A stretch of 64,000 bases of DNA from Flavobacterium sp. TR2 (GCF_025252405.1 NZ_CP104307.1:682001-746000), one strand, 5' to 3'; counted from the first letter of the stretch, positions 19,601 to 27,104 are shown. Numbers and translations: made by a program. Notes: generated by a model from the sequence alone, not told the origin.

Positions 19601-19765
19601 CTTCATTTCGTGAACCGCTTTATTGGTAAAAGTTATAGCTAAAATATTTCGATATGCATCATTTTTTGGAGAAGAAAGAATAATTTTCAAATATTCTTTT
19701 ACCAACGTATACGTCTTTCCTGATCCTGCAGAAGCATCATAAATGGAAAAAGACGGACTTTGCAT
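16607..19765 (-). CDS. UvrD/REP-type helicase-nuclease (AddA/RecB-like)
   Basis: An ATP-dependent helicase with a C-terminal nuclease, the AddA-like partner of the AddB-like protein at 10925. 1052 residues. Walker A is DASAGSGKTYTL (residues 9-20). Walker B with the UvrD-specific tail is FFIDEFQDTSEMQW (about 390). Motif III/IV includes VGDPKQSIYRWRGG, motif V IMTIHKSKGLEFPVVIMP and motif VI LYVALTRAEEQLYV. The C-terminal nuclease reads LKPDRVVFL..AYLLDYKTG. It is the first gene of a minus-strand run addA, kbl, ompA, addB, but internal promoters and terminators break the run up. Confidence 0.92.
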   Translation of the reverse strand: MQSPSFSIYDASAGSGKTYTLVKEYLKIILSSPKNDAYRNILAITFTNKAVHEMKSRIVGNLSEFAKDEPSPKAVDLMEDLSRETGLSVIKIKTKSQQIIKHLIHNYAAFDISTIDKFTHKVIRAFAHDLNLPMTFEVTLDTENLLVEAVDAIIAQAGEDETLTKLLIDFTMEKTDDDKSWDVSREILDTGRLVLNENNRNEILHFQNKTIEEFVEIKKKMQSLCKELEDVNEGLAAKAIELIDKNGIDPKSFSRGTFPNHLQSIRDGKFNPKNKTFHEFDDIAINKTAKDRDLIESIIPELLQILKEVYQNFEKRDFYKAFLKNITPLSLLNTVSNELAKIQSEQNILSISEFNAIIHREIQNQPAPFIYERLGERYRNFFIDEFQDTSEMQWQNLIPLIDNSLSGLDDLGNKGTLMIVGDPKQSIYRWRGGKAEQFIELSKEEVAFFHHEKKVKHLDTNYRSYSEVIEFNNAFFKLISGEFSNADYKNLYENHSFQNSNSKKGGYVNISFLPIIDKNEFADEDDVVEKSDLYVLETLNTIRDVVKQGFEYKDIVILTRKRDQGIAIANYLTEQGVPLLSSETLMIQNASEVRLIIHLLRYLNNSSDLESKANFLHFLASTKDLSMPVHDFIAMGMNHRFEKEFEEWLLTFDVSFSFEDVRKKSLYEAVEIIISKFILLSEGNAYVQFFLDIVLERDIRNQAGVADFLVFWDKNSDKFSIPSPEGNNAVRIMTIHKSKGLEFPVVIMPFADEDYNRKPKDKLWLDTEEIDLGVPKALVDNSSAVESFGESASAVFNLKKQEELLDNINVLYVALTRAEEQLYVISQSLKAKSDGEYPNNMASFFIKFLINEKVYDEEKLNYEFGNKARLSKAVKTVDTVKSIPVVREVLNPKNIKIAQREALMWGTHQQEAISYGNIVHEILAFVKDKSDIDLAVTKSLENGLITFDQVDQVLLTLKEIVNHAELNVCFDGKHTVLNEQTIVQKEGRVLKPDRVVFLEDKQAYLLDYKTGAVNAKYSQQIQEYQDAIEDLGYTVLKKALVYIGTEIEVVNL

Positions 19766-19821
19766 AGTTTTGATTTTTTATATTGTAAAAATAAAACAAA
19801 ATATTTAACCCTCAATAATGA

Positions 19822-19883
19822 AAAATTCCAAATTCCAATATCTATTTGTTGCGAATGCCTCAAATATTGGAATTTGGAATTTT
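19822..19883. repeat. 20-bp perfect inverted repeat of GGAATTT words between lspA and addA
   Basis: AAAATTCCAAATTCCAATAT (19822-19841) and its exact reverse complement (19864-19883) enclose a 22-nt loop. They are followed by another TTTTGGAATTTTT. Both flanking genes are on the minus strand, so it probably ends lspA transcription. It shares its words with the terminators at 32004 and 47248 and the spacer at 42538. Confidence 0.75.
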
Positions 19884-19905
19884 GAAAATTTTGGAATTTT
19901 TAAAT

Positions 19906-20505
19906 TTATCCGTGTTTTGGAAAAGCTCTTCTATTGAAAACCAAAAGTATACCTACACCTGTAGAAATTGCTACATCGGCTACGTTAAAAATAGCATTAA
20001 AAAAGGCAAAATGTTTTCCGCCAAATAATGGCAGCCATTCTGGAAGATTGCCTTCCCAAATAGGAAAATAGAACATATCTACAACTAGACCATGAAACCA
20101 AGTTCCGTAGGGAGCTGGAGAAAAAATTGTTGCAAGATTATGTGTGCTGTCATCAAAAATGACTCCGTAGAAAACAGAATCGATAATATTTCCTGCTGCT
20201 CCCGCAAAGATTAATGCAATAGCAACTATCAAATAAGTAGAATGGCGTTTTTTTATCGAATCAGAAAGCCACCATCCGATTCCGAATACAGCAAAGATTC
20301 TGAATACTGTCAAAATTAATTTCCCGTACTCTCCTGGTATTTTTGTTCCCCACGCCATTCCTTCATTTTCTATAAAATGAATTCTAAACCAGTCGGCAAT
20401 TACAACTTCTTCACCAAGAACAAAATTTGTTTTGACATAAATTTTAGAAAGCTGATCAACAATTAAAACTAGAAATATAAGGAAATACGCTTTTCGTAAT
20501 GACAT
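19906..20505 (-). CDS. lspA: Lipoprotein signal peptidase (signal peptidase II)
   Basis: An inner-membrane aspartyl protease that cleaves prolipoprotein signal peptides. 199 residues, somewhat longer than the E. coli enzyme because of an insertion between the two catalytic boxes. Four hydrophobic segments are seen (about 7-25, 62-80, 90-107, 172-190). GAAGNIID (Asp109) is the conserved GNxxD box. The catalytic Asp pair is Asp143 (GLVVDMFYFPIW) and Asp177 (FNVADVAIS). Its substrates would include the many lipoproteins of this window. The start ATG is well placed, and upstream lies the terminator of the 71-residue gene. Confidence 0.93.
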   Translation of the reverse strand: MSLRKAYFLIFLVLIVDQLSKIYVKTNFVLGEEVVIADWFRIHFIENEGMAWGTKIPGEYGKLILTVFRIFAVFGIGWWLSDSIKKRHSTYLIVAIALIFAGAAGNIIDSVFYGVIFDDSTHNLATIFSPAPYGTWFHGLVVDMFYFPIWEGNLPEWLPLFGGKHFAFFNAIFNVADVAISTGVGILLVFNRRAFPKHG

Positions 20506-20549
20506 TTTATGATTTTTTGATGGGCAAAAATAACAATTTAATCAAAAAA

Positions 20550-20569
20550 AACGCTCCCAAAGGAGCGTT
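20550..20569 (-). terminator. Terminator after the 71-aa gene
   Basis: An 8-bp stem AACGCTCC / GGAGCGTT with a CAAA loop. On the minus strand it is followed by a run of T. It separates the 71-aa gene from lspA. Confidence 0.78.
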
Positions 20570-20625
20570 AATTGTTTTTCTAATAAACCGAACGAGTTTA
20601 TCTGCTAATCTAAACGTAGTAAAGT

Positions 20626-20841
20626 TTACTTTTTTACGGCAGCTTTTGCTGGTGTCTTTGGACTGTCGGAAAAAAAATCTGAAATGGATTTGAATATCCC
20701 TTTGCTTTCTTTTCCGGCCGCCAACTTCTTAGCTTCTCCCTTTTTTACATCAGCTTTAAACTTAACGCGCAGTTTTTCAAATTCTTTCATTCTGCGTTCT
20801 ACATCAGAGTTTACTTCCTTGAATTTCAATACTTTAGCCAT
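20626..20841 (-). CDS. Small Lys-rich protein, 71 residues
   Basis: A soluble, very basic protein. Residues 1-45 look like a charged helix (VERRMKEFEKLRVKFKAD). After a Gly/Lys linker comes KESKGIFKSISDFFSDS, and it ends in a PAKAAVKK tail of the kind seen in nucleic-acid-binding or disordered proteins. It has its own terminator and is divergent from roadblock pair 2. The tail resembles that of the 47-residue protein beside roadblock pair 1. I do not recognise a family. It could be a DNA- or ribosome-associated small protein or a partner of the roadblock proteins. Confidence 0.65.
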   Translation of the reverse strand: MAKVLKFKEVNSDVERRMKEFEKLRVKFKADVKKGEAKKLAAGKESKGIFKSISDFFSDSPKTPAKAAVKK

Positions 20842-21022
20842 AATGTAAGTTTTTAGTAATAAATAATTTAAATTATTACTGATTTGGTACTACAATGATA
20901 CGTAATTTAATTTATATTTGTTAATGAAAATTAACACTTGTTTAGGATAAACGAGAATTATTTTTCCAAACCAAATACCAAACGAACAGAATTTAACATT
21001 CCCTCCTAAATCCTACAAAATT

Positions 21023-21379
21023 ATGAATGAAATCACAACTACTCTAAATGACTTTCTTGTCAGCACCAAATCTACAGCAGCTTTAATATTAAACGGAAAA
21101 GGAAAACTTATCACCTCCTTAAATCTAGACTACGGCGACAGTATTGCCGCCATGAGCGCTGCCATTTTATCTATGAGCGAAAAATTCTTAATTGATTTAG
21201 AAAAAGGCTCTTTAAAACAATTATATCTAAAAAGTGCCGAAGGCGTAATTGTCGGAAACAAAATAAGCGGCTCTAACTTTATTGTTGCTTTTTCTAGAGA
21301 AGGGAGCAACTTAGCATTATTGATGCGCTCTACAGAAGAAGTTTCTGCAGAATTAAGCAAAAATTCCCTATTGAAATAA
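21023..21379 (+). CDS. Roadblock/LC7-like protein, first gene of pair 2
   Basis: 118 residues with the MglB/roadblock pattern: a helix, strand AALILNGKGKLITSL, helix SIAAMSAAILSMSEKFL, strand LKQLYLKSAEGVIVGN, strand NFIVAFSREGSNLALLM, then a C-terminal helix. It is paralogous to 10011..10331 but diverged. The second roadblock gene follows after 35 bases, giving an operon of two. A TATATTTG element lies at 20913-20920, about 100 bases upstream. Expected role: an accessory or scaffold for a small GTPase encoded elsewhere, or a homodimeric scaffold. Confidence 0.75.
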   Translation: MNEITTTLNDFLVSTKSTAALILNGKGKLITSLNLDYGDSIAAMSAAILSMSEKFLIDLEKGSLKQLYLKSAEGVIVGNKISGSNFIVAFSREGSNLALLMRSTEEVSAELSKNSLLK

Positions 21380-21414
21380 CATAAATTCTATTAACAAATT
21401 AACCCTAATGTACT

Positions 21415-21795
21415 ATGAGCAATGATTTTTTAAACGTGTTTTTAAATGAAATGAAAACCAACGTAAATGGTTTTATCGCTGTTGCTGTAACAGAAATTGA
21501 ATCTGGATTAAGTTTTGGAAACCTAACTATCGATCCTAGTTTTGACCCTGAACTTGCGGCAGCATACAATCTGGAAGTTGTAAAAGCTAAATTAAGCGCT
21601 GTAAAAGCACTTAACTTAAACCAAGACATCGAAGATATTTTGATTACCTTATCGAATCAAATTCACATTATCGATATTTCTCCAAACAAAAAATTCATGA
21701 TTTATCTTGCTGCTGATGCTTCAAAAGCGAATTTAGGTATGACTAGAGCTATTTTAAGAAAACACAAAGCAGACGTTGAAAAAAACCTAGCATAA
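21415..21795 (+). CDS. Roadblock/LC7-like protein, second gene of pair 2
   Basis: 126 residues, about 60 percent identical by eye to the 9611..9985 product. Both share the block DPELA[AS]AYNLEVVKAKL, the strand ILITL-x-x-QIHIID and KANLG[LM]TRA. Such conservation suggests a specific interaction surface rather than a generic fold. The product has no signal peptide or membrane segment. It ends 23 bases before a strong terminator. The pair sits between dksA (convergent, same side) and the divergent 71-aa gene, interrupting an otherwise minus-strand ileS-dksA-lspA block. Confidence 0.75.
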   Translation: MSNDFLNVFLNEMKTNVNGFIAVAVTEIESGLSFGNLTIDPSFDPELAAAYNLEVVKAKLSAVKALNLNQDIEDILITLSNQIHIIDISPNKKFMIYLAADASKANLGMTRAILRKHKADVEKNLA

Positions 21796-21817
21796 GAATG
21801 CAACAATTTTACTTTTT

Positions 21818-21847
21818 AAAAAACCGCCATGATATTGGCGGTTTTTT
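21818..21847 (+). terminator. Terminator after roadblock pair 2
   Basis: A 12-bp stem AAAAAACCGCCA / TGGCGGTTTTTT with a 6-nt loop, running into T residues. Confidence 0.88.
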
Positions 21848-22000
21848 TTTGGACTTATTTAGAAACTCTTAGCTAATTCCACCTATTTAATTCTTACAAA
21901 AAAAACATTTTATAAATTATTTTATTTTGATTAATTATAAATAATTTCTTTCAATATGTCATTTTATCAATAAACCATAAGTTTATCAAACATTAAACAA

Positions 22001-22031
22001 AAAAAACGCCCCTAAAAAGGAGCGTTTTTTT
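22001..22031 (-). terminator. Terminator after the dksA-like gene
   Basis: A stem of about 13 bp with one mismatch (AAAAAACGCCCCT with AGGAGCGTTTTTT) and a short A loop. It lies 25 bases after the stop of the minus-strand DksA/TraR gene. Confidence 0.78.
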
Positions 22032-22055
22032 TCTATTTAGAAGATATTTTATAAT

Positions 22056-22436
22056 TTATCTCTGCAAGTTTTTAGCTTCGATACTCATTGTTGCATGAGG
22101 AACGATTTTAAGCCTTTCCTTGCTAATTAATTTACCTGTTACTTTGCAGATACCGTATGTTTTATTTTCTACACGGAATAAAGCATTTTTTAAGTCACGA
22201 ATGAATTTCTCTTGTCTGATAGCCAACTGTGAGTTCGCTTCTTTTGACATGGTCTCACTTCCTTCTTCAAAAGCTTTAAAAGTTGGAGAAGTATCGTCAG
22301 TTCCGTTATTCAAATCGTTCATATACGCACTTTTAATCAAATCAAGATCTTCTTGTGCTTTTTTAATTTTTGCTTGTATTATTTCTTTGAACTCTGCTAA
22401 ATCTGCATCAGAGTATCTTGTAATTTCATCTATCAT
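22056..22436 (-). CDS. DksA/TraR family protein with a degenerate zinc finger
   Basis: 126 residues. The N-terminal half is a long coiled-coil hairpin (about 10-90), as in DksA, which reaches into the RNA polymerase secondary channel. The C-terminal finger region reads YGICKVTGKLISKERLKIVP. Only Cys97 remains; the other three cysteines of the C4 finger are Thr100, Ser118 and Ala121 or nearby. This suggests the fold does without zinc. The start lies 8 bases after the ileS stop, so it is co-transcribed with ileS. Expected role: a transcription modulator, possibly ppGpp-related. Confidence 0.85.
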   Translation of the reverse strand: MIDEITRYSDADLAEFKEIIQAKIKKAQEDLDLIKSAYMNDLNNGTDDTSPTFKAFEEGSETMSKEANSQLAIRQEKFIRDLKNALFRVENKTYGICKVTGKLISKERLKIVPHATMSIEAKNLQR

Positions 22437-22444
22437 TTTCTACG

Positions 22445-25400
22445 CTATTTTGAAATTAATATAATGGTTCTAATATCATCAAACTCAATTTCTGTGCCGT
22501 TTTCTAAAGCGTCAACAAAAACGAGTTCGTCTGTTAATGTTTCAGACTTAATATAGTCTTCATTTTTTGAAACTGCACCTTCTAAAATGCCGTCTCGTTT
22601 TATTTGAACTTTAATCTTATCCGTAACCTCAAATCCAGAATCTTTACGGATGTTTTGTATTCTATTTACTAATTCTCTGGCGATACCTTCATTTTTTAAT
22701 TCTTCGGTAAGTGTAATGTCAAGCGCAACTGTTATTCCGTTTGAATTGGCAACTAACCATCCTTCGATATCTTGTGATGTAATTTCTACATCTTCTAATG
22801 ATAAAGTTACACTATTTCCTGCAATAACAATATCTAGCGTTCCCTGCTTGTCCAGCTGATTGATCTGCTCAGCAGAAAAACCTTGTATTTCTTTGGAAAT
22901 CAGACCCATATCTTTTCCAAAACGTGGTCCAAGAGCCTTAAAATTAGGCTTAATCTGTTTCACCAAAATACCAGAAGCATCGTCTAAAAGTTCGATTTCT
23001 TTAACGTTTACCTCAGCTTTTACAAGGTCTGAAATTGCTTCAATTTCAGTACGCTGATTCTCGTCAAGTACTGGAATCATTACCTTTTGCAAAGGTTGGC
23101 GAACTTTTATCATCTCTTTTTTACGCAGTGATAAAACCAAAGATGAGATGGTTTGCGCCTTCTGCATTTTGCTTTCCAACGTTTTATTAACAAAGTTTTC
23201 GACAAATTTTGGAAATTCTGCCAAGTGAACACTAGCAAAATCCTCGGTTCCCGTAGAAACTGTCAAATCTCTGTATAATTTATCCATAAAAAATGGTGCC
23301 ACTGGAGCGCTCAATTTACTGATCGTAAGCAAACAAGTGTAAAGCGTTTGGTAAGCCGCAATTTTATCTTTTGCGTATTCTCCTTTCCAGAAACGGCGAC
23401 GGCATAAACGAACGTACCAGTTACTTAAATTCTCTTGAACGAAATCAGAAATTGCTCTTGTCGCTTTTGTTGGTTCATAATCTTCATAGCATTCGTCAAC
23501 AAATTTGATTAGCGTATGCAATTCAGAAATAATCCATTGATCTATTTCTGGCCTTTCGTTTAATGGAATTTCAGCTTCAGCATATTTAAATCCGTCGATG
23601 TTCGCATATAACGAGAAGAATGAATAGGTATTGTAAAGCGTTCCGAAGAATTTACGTTTAACCTCAGTAATTCCTTCAAGGTCAAACTTCAAGTTATCCC
23701 ACGGATTTGCATTCATAATCATATACCAGCGTGTAGCGTCTGGGCCGTTTTCTGCAATGGTTTTAAATGGGTCTATGGTATTTCCTTTACTCTTAGACAT
23801 TTTAATTCCATTTTTATCCAAAACAAGTCCGTTTGAAACTACATTTTTGTATGCTATTTTATCAAAAACCAAAGTTCCGATAGCGTGTAAGGTATAAAAC
23901 CATCCACGTGTCTGATCTACTCCTTCAGCAATGAAATTTGCAGGAAAATCTTTGTTTCCATCAATTTTGTCTTTGTTTTCAAAAGGATAGTGCCATTGCG
24001 CATAAGGCATTGCCCCAGAATCGAACCAAACGTCGATTAGGTCACTTTCACGCTTCATAGATTTTCCTGAAGCAGAAACTAAAGTGATGGCGTCAACAAC
24101 ATTCTTGTGCAAATCGATTAAATCATAGTTTGACTCAGACATATTTCCGATTTCAAAACCTTTAAACGGGTTTTCTTTTTGGAAACCTGCTTCGATTGAT
24201 TTTTCGATTGCATTGTACAATTCTTCAACAGAACCGATAATAACTTCTTCTGTTTTATCTTCTGTTCTCCAAATTGGCAACGGAATTCCCCAATATCTAG
24301 AACGAGATAAGTTCCAATCATTAGCATTTTTAAGCCAATTTCCAAAACGTCCTTCACCAGTAGATTTAGGCTTCCAATTGATAGTTTCGTTCAGGTCGAA
24401 CATTCTATCTTTTACATCGGTTACTTTGATGAACCATGAATCTAGGGGATAGTATAATAACGGCTCGTCTGTTCTCCAGCTATGCGGGTAACTGTGCACG
24501 TATTTTTCAACTTTAAAAGCTTTGTTTTCTTCTTTCAGGCGAATAGCGATTTCGACATCCACAGATTTCTCTGGAGCTTGCCCGGCATCGTAATATTCGT
24601 TTTTAACGTATTTACCAGCCAAATCACCTACATGAGAAGTAAATTTTCCCTGTAAGTCAACTAGAGGAACTGCGGTTCCGTTTTCGTCTAAAACCAACAT
24701 TGGCGGCACTTCTGGTTTTGCTTCTTTTGCCACTTTAGCATCATCTGCACCAAAAGTTGGAGCTGTATGCACAATTCCTGTTCCGTCTTCTGTTGTAACG
24801 AAATCGCCAGAAATTACTCTAAAGGCATTTTCAGCATTTTGATATGGCAATACGTAAGGCAATAATTGCTCGTAACGGATTTCTACTAAATCTGCTCCTT
24901 TTGCTTCGGCTAAGATTTGGTAAGGCAATTTTTTGTCGCCGCTTTTCACATTGTCAAAATCAGCATCGTCCTCGCTTAAGAAATATCCTTTTGCGAATTG
25001 TTTTCCAACTAGGTTTTTAGCCAAAACAACATTGATTGGCTCAAAAGTATATTGATTGAAAGTTTTTACTAAAACATAATCGATTTTTGGACCAACTGTC
25101 AAAGCTGTATTTGACGGAAGTGTCCAAGGAGTAGTCGTCCAAGCTAAAATGTGAATGTCTCCATAACCTTGCAAGAAGCTTGGAAGCGTTTCTGGCACTG
25201 TTTTGAATTGCGCTACGATTGTAGTATCCGTAACATCTCTGTAAGCTCCAGGCTGGTTTACTTCATGAGAAGACAACCCTGTCCCTGCTTTTGGAGAGTA
25301 TGGCTGAATTGTGTATCCTTTGTATAACAGACCTTTATTGTAGATTTGTTTCAAAAGCCACCAAACAGATTCCATATATTTTGGTTTATAAGTCACATAT

Positions 25401-25846
25401 GGATCATCCATATCAACCCAATACCCCATTTTTTCGGTCAAGTCATTCCATACGTCTGTATAACGCATAACGGTTTTTTTACACGCTTCGTTATATTCTT
25501 CAATAGAAATTGTCTTGCCAATATCTTCTTTTGTAATTCCTAATTCTTTTTCGGTGCCCAATTCAACAGGCAGACCGTGAGTATCCCATCCGGCTTTTCT
25601 TTTTACCTGAAAACCTTTTTGAGTTTTATATCTGCAAAAAATATCTTTAATCGCACGCGCCATTACGTGGTGAATTCCAGGTAATCCGTTTGCTGAAGGC
25701 GGGCCTTCAAAAAATACGAAAGGTTCTGCACCTTCCCGAGTTGTCACACTCTTTTCAAATATATTTTCTTTCTTCCAAAAATCAAGAACTTCAGACGCTA
25801 CAGTAGGCAAGTCAAGTCCTTTGTATTCAGTAAATTTTGTACTCAT
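22445..25846 (-). CDS. ileS: Isoleucyl-tRNA synthetase
   Basis: Charges tRNA-Ile. It is a class I synthetase of 1133 residues, the long type with an extended C-terminal domain found in Bacteroidota. The HIGH-equivalent is GLPGIHHVMARA (residues 55-66) and the KMSKS loop is GIKMSKSKGNT (in the DNA near 23800). The editing domain (CP1) is in between, with VILAWTTTPWTLPSN. The anticodon-binding region contains the usual WYVRLCRRRFWKGEY. dksA follows directly. The roughly 470-base upstream region contains a pseudogene remnant of another gene. The eukaryote-like type can be mupirocin-resistant, but that cannot be judged here. Confidence 0.96.
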   Translation of the reverse strand: MSTKFTEYKGLDLPTVASEVLDFWKKENIFEKSVTTREGAEPFVFFEGPPSANGLPGIHHVMARAIKDIFCRYKTQKGFQVKRKAGWDTHGLPVELGTEKELGITKEDIGKTISIEEYNEACKKTVMRYTDVWNDLTEKMGYWVDMDDPYVTYKPKYMESVWWLLKQIYNKGLLYKGYTIQPYSPKAGTGLSSHEVNQPGAYRDVTDTTIVAQFKTVPETLPSFLQGYGDIHILAWTTTPWTLPSNTALTVGPKIDYVLVKTFNQYTFEPINVVLAKNLVGKQFAKGYFLSEDDADFDNVKSGDKKLPYQILAEAKGADLVEIRYEQLLPYVLPYQNAENAFRVISGDFVTTEDGTGIVHTAPTFGADDAKVAKEAKPEVPPMLVLDENGTAVPLVDLQGKFTSHVGDLAGKYVKNEYYDAGQAPEKSVDVEIAIRLKEENKAFKVEKYVHSYPHSWRTDEPLLYYPLDSWFIKVTDVKDRMFDLNETINWKPKSTGEGRFGNWLKNANDWNLSRSRYWGIPLPIWRTEDKTEEVIIGSVEELYNAIEKSIEAGFQKENPFKGFEIGNMSESNYDLIDLHKNVVDAITLVSASGKSMKRESDLIDVWFDSGAMPYAQWHYPFENKDKIDGNKDFPANFIAEGVDQTRGWFYTLHAIGTLVFDKIAYKNVVSNGLVLDKNGIKMSKSKGNTIDPFKTIAENGPDATRWYMIMNANPWDNLKFDLEGITEVKRKFFGTLYNTYSFFSLYANIDGFKYAEAEIPLNERPEIDQWIISELHTLIKFVDECYEDYEPTKATRAISDFVQENLSNWYVRLCRRRFWKGEYAKDKIAAYQTLYTCLLTISKLSAPVAPFFMDKLYRDLTVSTGTEDFASVHLAEFPKFVENFVNKTLESKMQKAQTISSLVLSLRKKEMIKVRQPLQKVMIPVLDENQRTEIEAISDLVKAEVNVKEIELLDDASGILVKQIKPNFKALGPRFGKDMGLISKEIQGFSAEQINQLDKQGTLDIVIAGNSVTLSLEDVEITSQDIEGWLVANSNGITVALDITLTEELKNEGIARELVNRIQNIRKDSGFEVTDKIKVQIKRDGILEGAVSKNEDYIKSETLTDELVFVDALENGTEIEFDDIRTIILISK

Positions 25847-26050
25847 TTTATCCTTTTCTTAAACGAGGTGCGAAAGTAAGAAATTTTGAACTATTGACCA
25901 CCAATTTACCTAAATTTCACAAACTTTTGTTGAGATATTAGATACAAAAACATAAGAATTGGTTACTTTCTGCCATTATTCTCATTTTTCTGAGCTAATG
26001 GATCAAAAAATAACCAATTCTAAAAACAGCTTTCTACAAGGCTTTACTTC

Positions 26051-26330
26051 TTATTTAAAACCGCCGAAATAAACTTCTTTCATAAAAATTCTATTTCCAA
26101 AAACGGGATTTATCTCTACTTTTTCACGTATTTCCTGATAAAAAGTTTCGCCATTAAAATCTTCAATTTCGTAGTTAATCTGAAAACGTAATTTTCTTCA
26201 TTGGTAGATTTTTTTTTAATGATTGGTGTTAGATATTTATGAGAATTTGCTCCCTTACTAAAAATGGGAATTTTTAAGTAAAAATTTACTGAGCAAGTAT
26301 CTAAAAATAGAAATGTGATTATGAAAAAAT
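26051..26330 (-). pseudogene. Frameshifted remnant of a small lipoprotein gene
   Basis: Read on the minus strand, two coherent pieces are in different frames. The first has a signal-like stretch IITFLFLDTCS, whose Cys could be a lipobox Cys, and continues to NEENYVF. The second starts at QINYEIEDFNGETF and runs through VEINPVFGNRIFMKEVYFGG to a TAA at 26051-26053. The frame changes within a few bases near 26181-26187, consistent with loss of one nucleotide. No ATG precedes the first piece in frame, and it overlaps the 3' end of recO. The family is unknown. A sequencing error is the alternative for the frameshift. Confidence 0.5.
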
Positions 26331-27032
26331 TTCTTTCAAAACATTCAATGATTTTGGTCGTTTAAAACCTTCTAAATGAGAAGAATAAAAATCAATTAAA
26401 ACCTTTAATAATATTTGTCTTTCAACTACATTGAAGACTTTTTGACTGTTATCAAACTTTAAATCGATAAGTTTTTTTAACAAACTGGTTTCATGCTCAG
26501 AAAGCGCTGTTGAATTGTGGAAAACCGTAAAAATTCCTTCATTTATTTCAAAGAAAGGAAGATCAATATCGGATAGGTCAGGATAAAATCCGAGATATTT
26601 TGTAATTTCCAGAAGGAGAATCAAATGAAAATTTGAAATTTCGTCGTGATGATCCAGCCAAGTCAGCGCTGTTTCTAGAAAGACAAAAAGCGGTTCGTTT
26701 TTTTCTTCTTCTTGAATAGAATGGTGAAGCATCTCAGAAAGAAACATCACCATTGTGCTTTTCACGATATCGGTGTGAATGCTCTGAAACGGTACGGCAG
26801 TTTTAATTTCTTTAAAATTCTCAAGCGTACCTTTATTTTTATGGACCGCTTCAATTTCCAAAATAGAAAATGGCTGAAAATAGGCAATCTTCTGGCTTGC
26901 TTTTCGGCTTGAAAAAGCATCGCGCACAAAATAAGATTTCAATCCGCTAGAAAGCGTAAAACATTTTACGATCAAGCTTTTTTCTTGAAATTTTAAAGAT
27001 GAAATTACTATGGCTTTTGTTTTGACTAACAA
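26319..27032 (-). CDS. recO: DNA repair protein RecO
   Basis: A recombination mediator that, with RecR, loads RecA on SSB-coated DNA. 237 residues, the usual length. The N-terminal OB fold is recognisable (MLVKTKAIVISSLKFQEKSL, then VKCFTLSSGLKSYFVRDAF). The helical C-terminal domain follows (FLSEMLHHSIQEEEKNE, LLLEITKYLGFYPDL). No zinc-finger cysteines are seen, as in other Bacteroidota RecO. It is downstream of porZ on the same strand with a gap of 72 bases that carries a direct repeat. The recO-porZ neighbourhood is common in Flavobacteria. Confidence 0.92.
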   Translation of the reverse strand: MLVKTKAIVISSLKFQEKSLIVKCFTLSSGLKSYFVRDAFSSRKASQKIAYFQPFSILEIEAVHKNKGTLENFKEIKTAVPFQSIHTDIVKSTMVMFLSEMLHHSIQEEEKNEPLFVFLETALTWLDHHDEISNFHLILLLEITKYLGFYPDLSDIDLPFFEINEGIFTVFHNSTALSEHETSLLKKLIDLKFDNSQKVFNVVERQILLKVLIDFYSSHLEGFKRPKSLNVLKEIFS

Positions 27033-27043
27033 TTTTTGATTTT

Positions 27044-27072
27044 TAGACTTCTTAGATACTAGACTTCTTAGA
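27044..27072. repeat. Direct repeat of TAGACTTCTTAGA
   Basis: Two copies of the 13-mer TAGACTTCTTAGA at 27044-27056 and 27060-27072, in the porZ-recO spacer. The same words recur at 35287-35400. Confidence 0.6.
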
Positions 27073-27104
27073 CATTTTTAACTTTCAGACTTTCGCCTTT
27101 TCGA

